From the NCBI GenBank assembly GCA_036320915.1, contig JAXBDG010000002.1:186001-250000 (forward strand): a stretch of DNA of 64,000 nt, written 5' to 3'. Of the stretch, positions 44,167 to 55,082 are shown piece by piece. Origin of the DNA: Linnemannia elongata. Lineage: Eukaryota > Mortierellomycota > Mortierellomycetes > Mortierellales > Mortierellaceae. The position numbers and the translations under genes were made by a program. Under the pieces are notes generated by a model. That model was not told the origin of the DNA. It saw nothing but the letters and a program-made list of their open reading frames with translations, and searched no databases. Every line of letters starts with the position of its first letter. Position 1 is the first letter of the stretch.

Positions 44167-45185
44167 TAGAAAAGTAAAGGGCACAAGTAAGAATAGGGAA
44201 AAGAGGGAGCAGAGTACATACTTAAGAGGAAAGAAGGAAGGTAGAAGTTGATGATGGAATGCAGACAAGGGGGGTTTTGCAAGGAAGAACCGGTTATAAG
44301 TTGTAGATTGATGATGTTGATGATGTTGTTGGTGAATACATCTTTTTGTGGCACCCAAGGGAGAGGGAGACAGCAAAGGAAGGGCTGTCATTGAGGGAGG
44401 GAGGATGACGACGTTCAAAATTGAGAGGGATAGAAGACAAGACAACAAGAAAACAATGCAAAAAAGAAAAGAGAGAGAGGAGAAGATGGCAAGGGTAGAA
44501 TAAGGTGACGAAGTAGCAAAGGATGAGTACATGAGAGGATGGACAGGGTGGGTGGGTGAGCAATGGAGGGGGGGAGAGAGAGAGAGAGAGAGGAAGTTTA
44601 TCTCTTTGTTTGGAGGAAAAAGGAACGGCAACGACCATTGCCAAACGTACAACAGAACAACGTAACATCTCATAAGAAAACGTCAAAAAACAACATAACT
44701 AAAAGGAAATTACTCAATCCAGTTTCTCGGGCCAAGTTCCATCTTCTCTCTGTCTTCGTTTCTTAGTGCCCCCGATCTATCGTATCCGCCCAATTTACTC
44801 TCCAATCACGACCACAGCACCACTAATCACCGCAAAACCAAAACCAAAATAAAAAAATAAAAAAAAACCCCCCAAATCTCTGATAGACGCGTTCTCAAAG
44901 GTTGTCCACTTTCTTCTTCTTGCACAATAAGCTAAACTCGAAAAGGCAATAGCGTTCTCTTTCAGCAAACAGTGAATGTGTGTGTGTGTAGGTGTGTCTC
45001 ATCCCTAACCAAACCTTCCCCTTGTTCTCTTTTGCTTTTGTTTTTCATTTTGTTCTCATCTACCTCTCTCCACCATGTATTCCTCCGTGCCTGTGTTATG
45101 TGAACTGTCTCCTTGTGTCGCCCCTTTTGAATTTTGGTCCATGGGAACTGCAAGGGAGCTAAAAGCAAGGAAAGGGAGAGAAGAG

Positions 45186-45232
<47 letters not shown>

Positions 45233-45622
45233 AAAAAAAAGGGATATCGTGAGCAGCAACAAAAAAGAATATGAACTTGGTCAACCTGCCACTGCATCGC
45301 TCGCAACGAAAGAGAAAGCGAAAGAGAAAGAGCAAAGGCACAGAAGGAGAAAAAAAAAGGGGGATAGGCAGCAGGATCACATTGTGAGACAAGCGCACCT
45401 TGACATGATTCCATATGTGTATCCTCAACCGGTTTTTTTATCAGTCTGCTTTTTTCCTTCTCTTTGTCACTTCTGCTCCTTACCCTTCTCTCTTCTCCAT
45501 TTCATTTCATTTCGACATTGGCAACAATAAGCACGCACAGCTCATTCAACACTACTGGCAACAACACAACTCATCAGCAGGAGGGAAGCAAGCAAAAAAA
45601 ATACAGGAATCAACATTCAACA
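38165..45622. other. 7.5-kb divergent region with no supportable gene
   Basis: Between the start codons of the 14-3-3 gene and CKS1 there is no frame resembling a known protein. The longest ones (minus strand, 42385-42990 and 43906-44673) are rich in Phe, Ser, Leu and Pro because they translate pyrimidine-rich or homopolymer DNA. The region shows marked strand asymmetry: purine-rich on the plus strand at about 42.8-44.7 kb, pyrimidine-rich at about 40.6-41.2 kb. Homopolymers include A34 at 44131-44164, A39 near 45186-45224 and a T run near 41478-41506. A short alternating CG tract lies at ~42341-42358. It may hold long promoters, 5' leaders, non-coding transcripts or decayed elements; none can be demonstrated here. 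Confidence 0.6.
45186..45224. repeat. Poly(A) tract, about 39 nt
   Basis: A single uninterrupted A run about 400 bp upstream of the CKS1 start. Long dA:dT tracts exclude nucleosomes in yeast promoters, so a promoter role is possible. Confidence 0.85.
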
Positions 45623-46698
45623 ATGTTGTCGTCAAACGCAGGAGTCAACAATGGAGGCGACCCCACCCTGAACAACCACCACACTCACCAGCAGCAACAT
45701 AATGGTGGGGCTGCTAACAACAACATTGCCCATATGCAGCCACACGGTCATACCCAGCAAGACCACCATCACCTCCATACACAACCATCCCACCACAGCC
45801 ACCACCACAGTCGACAAGACGAGGTGAAGAAATGTGCCATGTGTTCATATTTTATGGTGGCCCGTGAGAAATATGTGTCGGACTTATGAGCTTGTGGGGG
45901 GAGCTATTCTGTTTCTTTGTTGGTCCTGACCTTGTCGTCTTTTTCTCGTACTTTTTTGTGTGTGTTGCTTGACGAATACGACTAGGAGAAGGCTCGCCTG
46001 CGAGCAGAGCAGCGCGCGAAGGATATTGCCAAGAACCAAGAACATATCTTTTACTCGACGCGATACTACGGTAAGCTTCCAGTCTCTGTCTGTGGTTGTG
46101 TGTCCAAAACATTGTGCCATGGGACAAACGCGCGCTTCTCATACTAATTTTTCTGTTATTTTACACCCCTTTACAACAGATGATGTCTGGGAATACAGGT
46201 ACGGAAAGTGCTCACCTTAAGGATCACAGCTTTGACTTGTCAAGACAATTGGTTGACAGAAGGACCTCTTATTTTGCCTTGCATGCAAAATATTAGACAT
46301 GTGTCGTTACCAAAGCCGATCGCGCGACACGTCCCCAACGAGTTGATGACAGAGGAAGAGTGGAGAAGTCTTGGAGTCAAGCAGTCCCAAGGCTGGGAGC
46401 ATTACATGATCCACAGTATGTTCCCTTCTTATCTTTTCTGAAGAACCATCCTTCTCTTCTGAAGTTAAGCGTCACTCATCAAACTCATCATATCTTCTTT
46501 GTAACCCTTCGGAAACAATAGGTCCTGAGCCGCATGTTCTCCTCTTCAAACGTGAGAAGGACTATCAGATCAAGTATGACTTCACTTTGATCAGTTCTTC
46601 TTCGTTTTTCATGCAAACAAAGACTCACCTGACGGATTTATATCCTCTTTCTTCATTTACCTTGTAGGTACCTCAATGCACCTCCACCGAAGCCTTAA
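45623..46698 (+). CDS. CKS1: Cyclin-dependent kinase regulatory subunit CKS1
   Basis: Exons 45623-45823, 45986-46070, 46180-46198, 46297-46415, 46522-46573 and 46668-46698 give about 168 residues. The Cks fold is unmistakable: [71 protein letters not shown]. The phosphate-binding and HxPEPH hinge motifs are intact. Cks1 binds cyclin-dependent kinases and docks phosphorylated substrates, including SCF targets. The first exon codes for a ~67-residue His/Asn/Gln-rich extension (for example [21 protein letters not shown]) absent from the minimal Cks protein. Exon 3 is only 19 nt, coding DDVWEY, and is required for the fold. The C-terminus is short (YLNAPPPKP). Splice phases are consistent through all six exons. 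Confidence 0.93.
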
Positions 46699-47060
46699 GG
46701 ACTGGACCTGCCCTCTAAATCATCCTGGATGATGGATACATTCATGGATGGTGGACAAAAAGCATACCATATCCACGAATACCTTTTCTCTCTTCTTACT
46801 TCTATTATTGAATGAACTATTCCTGCTAAGAGACACCCCACCCCTTTAGATAGCTCTTTTGCAGAAACAATGAACACTTTTTTTTATGCGCAGGTCCATT
46901 TGCAATGCTAAAAAAGCAGTCCTCTTTTTGATCGTTCTCACAAAAGCGATTCATTCCGAGAATGCACAACTCTCTCTTTTTTTTTTTTTTTTGTTCTTTC
47001 TTTCACTTCATCCGTTCATACAATTTTCTCACGGATTCCAGGACACAAGCAACATCGACC
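46699..47060. other. Intergenic region, CKS1 to COQ3
   Basis: About 360 bp holding the CKS1 3' flank and the COQ3 promoter, with a T run near 46977-46992. No other feature seen. Confidence 0.5.
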
Positions 47061-48576
47061 ATGGCTAGCATCGGAAGGATCACCACACGGATCACAAGGG
47101 TCTCATCACTTCACCGCGTTCTCCGTCGCAGCAACCCCCAACCCGCTACTGCGCGGTTCCTCACCACAACTCCCCGTACCTTCCACTCTCACTCCTCGTT
47201 CAATGATACCACCACCAACAACAACAACAACAACAAGGAAGACGCAATCTACACGGTGAACAAGGAAGAAATCGCGAAATTCGCCGCAATGTCTGACGAA
47301 TGGTGGGCCCCCCAAGGACCTTTCAAGATGCTACATCTCATGAACCCACCCCGGATCCGGTATATCCGTAACCGACTTCAGGCCTCTGGTGCCTTGTCCA
47401 AGAAAAATGGTGCTTTTGGCGCTGAGAGTGGGAAAAAGGAAGAGTTTTCGGTAGGAAGGTTTCCGTTGCAGGGACTTTCTATCTTGGATGTTGGGTGTGG
47501 CGGTGGACTTCTTGCTGAGGTAAAATATATTACAGGAACGTTAGATGATCTCCTATCGAGAAAAGGCCTACATTTCGCAGGGAAGACTCATGATATCAAA
47601 CAAAATTCGAGGTTCGATCCCAAGAATACTAAACTTTGTATTCTTTTTTCTTCTTGCTCGCAAAACAACGGCGGATGTCTATTTATTAGGCATTGGCGAG
47701 ATTGGGAGCAAAAGTAACAGGATTGGACGCGTCGATTGAGAACATACAAATGGCACGGATCCACGCCAAGAAGGACCCCCTTCTCAACGGCGTCTCTGCA
47801 CCCGGATCCCTCGAGTACCGCCACCAGACCGCCGGTAATCTTTTCCCCTTCTCCTGCTTGCACTTTATAATGCCGATCAGGGATCAAGGAGGGGTTGCTA
47901 TATGAAGGCGAAAGGTGGATGATTTTTGCTAAACGTTTATTTAAACTTGTGTTGTGGGTATTTAGAGCAATTGCTAGAACAGGGACAGCAGTTTGATGTG
48001 GTCTGCTCGATGGAAGTCATTGAACACGTCGAGAATCCCGCAGGGTTCCTCAAAGTCCTCGGCCAACTTGTCAAGGTACGAAAAAGAAAGAAAGGCTACA
48101 TCCCCCACCACGCAACAGCAACAAAAACGCGTTCCGAAACATGCCATGCCTTCTTCCCGCTAAACCACCCCCTTTTTCTCTCCTTCGCACAACTTTGGCC
48201 TGAATAGCCCGAAGGAGATTTGATCCTCTCAACAATCTCCCGCACACCGCTCTCCTACTTTTTAACAATCTTTGCCGCAGAACATGTCATGCGCATGGTC
48301 CCCGTCGGGACCCACCACTGGTCGAAATATATCAATCCCGACGAACTCCACAAGGGCGTTGAAGAGCTTTCAAAATGTGAGGTCTTGAATATTCAAGGAA
48401 TCGGATTTAACCCCCTTTCGGGACAGTGGGAACTTACACGGAGTCGGGATGGCAGTGGTAGTACGGAGGGTGGATTGTTGGGCTTGATGGGACCCCCACT
48501 GGCAGAGGCTTCAAATTATTTCTTGGCTGCCAAGAAGCCCGCCGCTACCACCGCCACTGTTGATGCGTCTTCATAG
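47061..48576 (+). CDS. COQ3: Ubiquinone biosynthesis O-methyltransferase, mitochondrial
   Basis: Exons 47061-47519, 47690-47834, 47966-48075 and 48208-48576 give about 360 residues. The Arg/Ser-rich N-terminus ([24 protein letters not shown]) is a mitochondrial presequence. The methyltransferase domain has motif [13 protein letters not shown], the acidic ribose-binding position in VTGLDAS, and [16 protein letters not shown]. Family signatures [38 protein letters not shown] and [12 protein letters not shown] identify it. COQ3 performs both O-methylation steps of coenzyme Q synthesis in the COQ complex on the matrix side of the inner membrane. There is a short Asn run after the presequence. Intron 1 contains a tRNA-like patch with a perfect B-box (reported separately). 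The 3' end converges on the CAF-1 subunit gene, with 129 bp between stops. Confidence 0.95.
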
Positions 48577-48705
48577 TGATAGAGCACAAGCGGGGCAAAC
48601 TCACATTTTACATAGACAATCTCTACTGCATAAAAAAATACATATGACGTCATACAGACACAGAATCGCGATTATTGACAGGTATATTAATACTGAGCTA
48701 CAGTT

Positions 48706-51700
48706 TTAAACTTGAACATCTGCCGGGAGGGTGGGAACTAGACCGCTGGTCTTATCCTCTGCCGCATAGTACATCTCCATCCCAACTCCATAATCTATGC
48801 GTAATAGGTTGTACAAGAGCAAAAGCAGTATGGATTAGCAAATAGTACGCAAACGACCCCTGGCGAGATTCAAAATAATACGAAACACGAAGATCAAACA
48901 TCTTTTACCTCCAAGGAACTCTAGGTGGTATGCCTCTAAGGCAGGATAGGTCGACACCTCGCCCAGCGTCATTTCGAACACAGGTCCAACGATCACAGGC
49001 GCAGTATGTGCAAGGGTAGGCTAATCGTAGAAAATTAAATGCGATAGTTGAAATGTAAGGATGATGTTGCTCTCTGTCTTTGGGTACAGACACAAGGACT
49101 GACACGTAAAAAAAAAACGTGAACAACAGCACTTACGCGACGGAGATCCTTAGACTTTCTCTGAGACATCTCTTTGGACCCGCCCTCATCACCAGCATCC
49201 AAACCCTCATCATCCGAAAGATATCCCTCTGGAACCAGCCAGTCGTCCTATTAGTGAAGGGAACGAAAGACGAGTCAGCGCTTCTTCCTGTACAGAATTT
49301 ACAGCACGACAAAATGAACTAAAAAAAAATAGCATTCCCAAGGTTACCTCTTCTTCTTGCTCACTGCAAAGTTCGTCGGCATCATCATCGTCATCGTCAG
49401 ACTTGCACTCTTCACCTTCCTCATCTTCCTCCCACTCGGCTTCACTGTCAAAGTCATAGTCCACCAGTTCCGTATCCTTGCCCAAGAATCTGCGTCCTGT
49501 AATGTTCCTGCTCCTCTTTGACCACGTTCCTGCAATTTCATTGTAAAATAGCTGCGTTAGAAACAACTCGTACTGTAACATAAGGACAACAAACGGTGGA
49601 CTTATATAAGGAGATTTACCATAGTAAGCGGGGCGGTAGTTCTCGGCGAATTGGAGGAGACGCATGCGGAGGGCGGGGATGTCCTTCCAGGTGAGCATGG
49701 AGCTCAAGTCATCATTATCCTGGTCCTCCTGAAGCAACAGTCCCGATTGAATCACATCCGCAACCGACATATCTCTGGCACCCTGTGGAAGTCGCTTCAT
49801 GGTACGAGGCTTTGATGCCTCGCTACCAACACTCCGCCGAGTCCGCAAAAACAATGTCGAGAGTGTATTCTTGGCAGTCGCCGTGTCCAATGAAGGAACG
49901 GCCTCCATATCCACATCCATCATGTCTGCATTGCCATTATGCATGCCAGCATCCTTGTCAGAATCCTGCTGCGTCTTTCCGAGACCGAGTTCCTTGTCGA
50001 TGGTATCGCTGCGGGGTTCAGAGACAAAGCGGTTGATAGGTGCCAGCGCCGTGTTTTTCTTGACGTGGAATGGGTGGAAACGGCTCACAAGTGGCGCAGC
50101 TAAGCAATCTGTGCCATTGACAACCTGGGCTGCATCCTTCCTGTCTGATGCCGGAGCCGCATTCTTGAAGAACCCAACAAATTTTTGTGCTCGCTAATAT
50201 CCGTAAAGATCAAATAATGACAATTAGATTAGCCAGTAGTGCGAGTGGATAACGCGGACAACTTGATCTAGAACAAAAACAAACACAAAAGTAAAACCCT
50301 CCAATTGACCCAGTCAAGAATGGTTACCTGGTCTTGCTTGAGCTTATCTTCCTCTGCCTTTCTCTTTTTGGCCTCCTCCTTTTGCAGACGCTCGGCCTCT
50401 TTTTGGTCTTTCTCCTGTTGTCTCTCGGCCATCTTGCGTTCCTTCTCTAATCGTCGCTCCTCCTTAGCCTCGGCTTCCTTCTTCTTGTTCTCGGCCTCCT
50501 TCAGTTTGAGCTCCAAGACTGCTGGATCAACTGCTGCCTCAACTAGAGGTACAGCAACTATCTCCTTATCAATATCCATCCTCTCAGCTCCTCCAAGAGA
50601 AAGGCGACCCTTCTGGCCAGACGCCAGAGATCCAGCGTCTGCACCCAACAATGCTTCCGGAACAACGACAGGAAGGACAGGAGGCGGCGCGAGATCCTCC
50701 TGCTGCTTGGCATCCAATCCCAAGAACCAGGCCGTCAATGCCGCCGATGCCTCCAATCGTTTCGACCGCCGCCGAACAACTGCTGCCTTCATGTCACTTG
50801 GAAAATACTGGTCGATATCCTGAACTTCCCAACGGAAGACCGACAAGTTGGGCGGTGTCACATATGCCTGGCCAGGTAGATTGACGACGGATACACCGTA
50901 ATTGACCCGTTGCGCCACTGACTGGATCACCTCCATGATGGCTGCCACCGAAACTGACGTTCCTGTCCGCTTACTGGGAGTTGCTGAATCTGACTGACTA
51001 GCATTGGCATCATCCAAGGTCAAATCAACCTCCATACTACTGATATCCTCAGACGCCGCTGAAGACTCTGCAAAGGCATCGAATCCGAGCGGGCAGAGTG
51101 TAGGCTTGAGGGCCAACGCCACCTCGGACAAGGTCGCGTCGTTCTCCTCCACCAACTTGGCGATCAATCCATAGTGTTCCTGTGGTATTCTGGCAATCTC
51201 GACACAATCCGCCTCCAGCTTGACGCCAGAGAACTGCGACAGGTCCGCTGCCTCCTGTAACTTTTCCCGGTACTCGTGAAACTTGCAGAGTTCTGCGATG
51301 GCGGAGGGGTGCGCTGAAAATCTGAGCTTATTTTCTGTAAAAGAGGCCTTCCCGCTCCTGACTTTGAACATAGACGCCGTATCGATCTTGTTGAATTTAC
51401 TTATGCTGCTGCTTGGTCCGGTGGTGGTTGTAGCGGTAGCAGAGATTCCATTGGCGTTAGTGGATGATGGAGCGGCGGCGGTTTTGCTGGGGGATTTGGG
51501 TGTCTCTACTCCTGTCGTTGTTGTAGCGTCAGATGATTCCAACGGTACCGGTGTGAGTGTTGCTCCCGCCTCCGCTCCTGCTGCGTCCAGACTGGTTGCA
51601 GTCTTGGCCGCCTTCTGTCTGGGTGAAGATTTTGGCGCAGAATCCGCTGCAACGGGTGGTGAATCTGACGTAGCCGATTGTGGTGCAGATGAGGCGGCCT

Positions 51701-52217
51701 TCTTGGCCTTTGTCTCTGGTATCATCACTGCCGCCAGTGTCTCCTTCTTTGCCGCCGCTGCCGCTACTGTTCCTGCCGACTTTCGTGATTTGGTGGGTGA
51801 TTTTGGTGGTGCTGCTGGTGTTGACGTGGCGGGTGTGTTGTTGGCTGTACTTGTTGTTGTTGAAGAGGGTGTGCCATTCTCGGTAGTTGTCTCTTTTGGC
51901 TTTTTGGCCCGGCTGGCTCGTTTCTTTGGTTTGGGTGATTCTGCAACCGGGGTCTCTGCTGGTTCTGCGGCTTCCTTGGCAGCTGTACACGAGCAGGTAA
52001 CATAAAAAAATGAAAGAAAGAAAAAGCGCGTGAGGGATGTTTTCCGGACCCGGATGAATGAATGCAAAGCACCCAAAAGTTGTTTCTTGCACTCGTGAGG
52101 CTTACGTTCTGCGGGTTGAGTTGCGGGTGGAGTGTGGACGGCGGGAGTATTGTCGGCCTTTGTGAAGAATGCCGACAGGGTCTTTGTCTTTATAGGTGAT
52201 GATGGCTTTGGCGGCAT
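48706..52217 (-). CDS. Chromatin assembly factor 1 large subunit (p150/Cac1)
   Basis: Minus-strand exons 52217-52106, 51982-50328, 50193-49620, 49529-49348, 49247-49137, 49020-48909 and 48794-48706 give about 944 residues. In order: a PIP-box-like TLSAFF near residue 13; a long Ala/Thr/Ser/Pro-rich linker with basic patches; the KER helix (ELKLKEAENKKKEAEAKEER... to KLKQDQ); RFHPFHVKKNTALAP; the signature RPAYYGTWSKRSRNITGRRFLGKDTELVDYDFDSEAEWEEDEEGEE followed by an acidic ED stretch; then DDWLVPEGYLSDDEG; and a C-terminal winged-helix region with VIVGPVFE. CAF-1 deposits new H3-H4 behind the replication fork through PCNA. Introns 1 (123 nt) and 3 (90 nt) are multiples of three without stops, so they also read as protein. 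They were removed because excision restores conserved joins (AYYG|TWSKRS) and gets rid of hydrophobic insertions. Confidence 0.92.
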
Positions 52218-53428
52218 CTTTTGAGTAGATCTTTTTTCGTTATTCGTTCCTGGTCGTTAAAAAAGATTGTTGTAGGTAAGTGAAAAGCTAGGTAGACAGG
52301 GGAGTGTTATGTAGAAGTCTCCTTGTCCTTTTTGCTCGCTGCTTTTGTAGTAGTAATGGTTGTGGGTTGTTGGTTGTGCGTGTTGTGTATTTTGGATGTC
52401 GGATGTCAGTCGAGTTCAGAGAAGGAGAGAGCCAAAAAAAGTCAAGAAGAAAGTGGTGGCGATGAACGACTGAAAGTCGAGCTAAAACAAACGATACAAC
52501 GCGTCCCTGACAAACAAAAAATCTGTTTGACAGTCATACCTACTCATCATGTGATTTCAACGCCACCAAATTCCATCATTTCGTCCGGTGGCCCTACAGA
52601 GGCTTTAAAATGGACAACAAAGGTTTTATTGCCAAAATTCTACTCAGGCAGAGAACCTAAAGCTGTTGATTGATTTGACAACGATTGTACAACAAGGCCT
52701 TATTGCCATCAATGGAGAAAGGCTAAAGGGTACGCAGCCTAGCAAAACAAAAGCACACGCGACCTGGCTGAAATGCAAGTTTGGAGGACTATGCATAGGC
52801 GATATCAATCACAGTTCCCACTCAGGCAACATTGTTTTATTTGTTTTCAAGGGTTATCTAATCCGATCCCGGTTGGACTAATCGAAAAGGTTATGAAGCT
52901 ACAGAGCGTATTTTCGAGAGTGTCCAGACTCCAGAAGAAAGCTGAAGTTATGTACAGTACAGGGAGTAGTAAAAAAGGGGCGCGTGAAAGCGGATCGTTG
53001 TATGGTACGCTGGGTAAGAAAAGAGAGGTGGGTGAGATGAAGAAAGAAAAATTTGCAGTCTAGAATCTCCTGAAAGGCGCCCCTTTACTTCTCCCCTTTG
53101 CCCTCTCTGGTTGATTTGTGTGATGGATTTGCATTATGTCGCATAGGGCTTGGGTTGGTTGTAACAGCATTAATGAGATAAAAAAAAAGGGGGGGGGGGG
53201 GGGGGGGGGAAGACATCGTTCAACGTTACACTTTGCGCAACTCCTCTTTTCCCACTGTCAAAGTGACAGGGAGGGAAACAAGGATGCAATCCACAAAGAC
53301 AAAAATTAAGCACGAGAGAGAGAAAGTTGGAGTCAGACTATATAGTTGGTTTTATTGTTTCCAAATGACTGAAATAGATGCAAAAATATTATGAAGGTAT
53401 ATGAATAAGAAAACGCTCTAGCCCATAT
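52218..53428. other. Intergenic region, CAF-1 subunit to phosphate transporter
   Basis: About 1.2 kb. It includes the CAF-1 gene promoter and the 3' flank of the transporter gene, plus an A/G homopolymer pair (listed separately). A plus-strand frame at 52323-52673 lacks an ATG for its first 35 bp and has no known family, so it is not called. Confidence 0.5.
53180..53209. repeat. A9-G21 homopolymer pair
   Basis: About nine A are followed by about 21 uninterrupted G. A G run of this length is rare in an otherwise A/T-homopolymer-rich region. It could form a G-quadruplex, or it may mark an assembly problem. Confidence 0.8.
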
Positions 53429-55082
53429 TTATACGAGCATGGGGGAGCGGGAGACGAAGGCGAACATCAAACCAGCAACAACACCGGCAGCGGGGAGGGT
53501 GGCAATCCATCCAGCAAAGACACCGAGCAAAAGACGCCAGTTGAGGGACTTGAAGCCACCGCCAGACATGAGACCGATGGCCGAAGTGGCACCGGTGATG
53601 CAGTGGGTCGAGGAGACGGGGAGACCGAGCTTGGAGCAGGTCAAGATAGTGATCGAGGTACCCATCTCGGCGGAGAAACCACGGGTGGGGGACATGTAGG
53701 TCATCTTGTTACCGAGGGTACGCATGACGTGGTAACCGTAGGTCATCAAACCAAGATCGATGGCAACACCTCCAAAGGCAAGAATCCAGACGGGGACAGG
53801 AGCCTTCTTGACGTCGATGTTGGCGTTCTCCCAGATGTAGTAGATAGTAGCAAGGGGACCGATGGCGTTGGCAACATCGTTGGAACCATGGGCAAAGGAG
53901 GTGAAGCAGGCAGTGATGACCTGGACGGCAGAGAAGAGACGCTCGGTATCGCGATCGTACTTGGTGGCGTGGTCGTGGACAGCGTTGGTGTTCTCGTCGT
54001 GAGTGATGTTGACCTCCTGGGTAAGACCGTGGGTGAGGGCACCCTTGAACTTCTGGGCAAAGGATTTTTCCTTGGTCTCGAGAGCAACCAACGAAGAGTC
54101 GGCCTTGCCTTCACCAGCCTCAAGATCAGCGACCTTGCCACTCTTCTCCTCGATAACTTCGGGAACCTTGCCCTGGGGCTTGACGAAGGGAATGATGAAG
54201 AGATGGAACCACCTGAGGTTCTCGCTATCCTGGATCTTGCGGCGGAGGAAGGGGCGGAGGAAGAAGAAGCACCAGAGGAAGACAAAGGCACCGACACCAA
54301 GAGCAATACCGACGGCAATACCAATGTTGCTGTCAGACTTGAGGGAAGAATCTGGGGCACCCTTGAAGATGATGTAGAAGACGTTGACGGTCAAGGCAAT
54401 ACCGAAGTAGGCGGGGATGGCGATGAGACCGCGCTGGAACGAGTTCTCGTGCCTCAAGACCAAGAGCTGGGTGGCACCGAAAATGAGGGCACAGACAATA
54501 CCGGCGCAGACAGGGGAGATGACCCAGGAGAGGACAATCTTGGTGATACCGCTCCACTGGATACCGTCAGCACCGAAGGCAGAGATACCGGCACCGCAAA
54601 TGGCACCAACAATGGCGTGGGTGGTCGAGACAGGCCAGCCACGGGAGGTGGCGAACAAGACCCAGGTAGAGGAACCGATCAAAGCGCAAACCATGGTCAA
54701 CTGTTGACAAGAAAGAGATGATATGAATAAAAGAACGTTTTGTTAGAGACTGCAATGTTGTTTTTGCGGTTGAGAAAGAGGAAGCCGCGTTTAGGACAAG
54801 GAAAAGAAAGTTTACCATAAGAATCTCAGGCTGGGCCTTGTACAAGGAGGTCTCGACGATTCCACCCTTGATGGTCTCGGTAGTGTTGGCACCGAGGAGG
54901 AAAGCTCCTCCAAACTCACAGAAACAGGCAATGATCAAGGCTTGGGCAAGGGTAATGGAACCGGAACCGACAGAGGTGGCGAAGGAGTTGGCGACATCGT
55001 TGGCACCAATACCATAGGCGTCCATAAAGGCGAAGAAGAGACCGATCCCGAAGAGAAAGGTGAAGTCGTGAACTTGCATCAT
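53429..55082 (-). CDS. PHO89: PHO89-type Na+/phosphate symporter (SLC20/PiT)
   Basis: Minus-strand exons 55082-54816 and 54700-53429 give about 512 residues. Both inverted-repeat signatures of the PiT family are present: GANDVANSFATSVGSGSITL near the N-terminus and GSNDVANAIGPLA in the C-terminal half. They are joined by WPVSTTHAIVGAICG and LPVSSTHCITGAT motifs. About ten to twelve hydrophobic segments flank a central hydrophilic loop of roughly 110 residues (after LRPFLRRKI, up to RLFSAVQV). Yeast Pho89 is a high-affinity, alkaline-pH Na+/phosphate importer of the plasma membrane, usually induced by phosphate starvation; regulation here was not inspected. Two ATG codons are adjacent (55082 and 55079); either may start the protein. 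The 115-nt intron is phase 0. Confidence 0.93.

Noticed and set aside
42385..44673. Long minus-strand open frames of 130-255 codons in the 14-3-3/CKS1 gap
   Set aside because: They are dominated by Phe, Leu, Ser and Pro and run through poly(T) tracts; no domain, conserved motif or splice pattern supports them.
52323..52673. Plus-strand frame with an apparent N-terminal membrane segment next to the CAF-1 gene
   Set aside because: The hydrophobic part is mostly upstream of the first ATG, the region is the CAF-1 promoter, and no homologue is recognised.
53603..54721. A 372-codon plus-strand frame opposite the phosphate transporter
   Set aside because: Antisense shadow of the transporter exon, with a Gly/Asp/Glu-rich composition expected from reversed membrane-protein codons.
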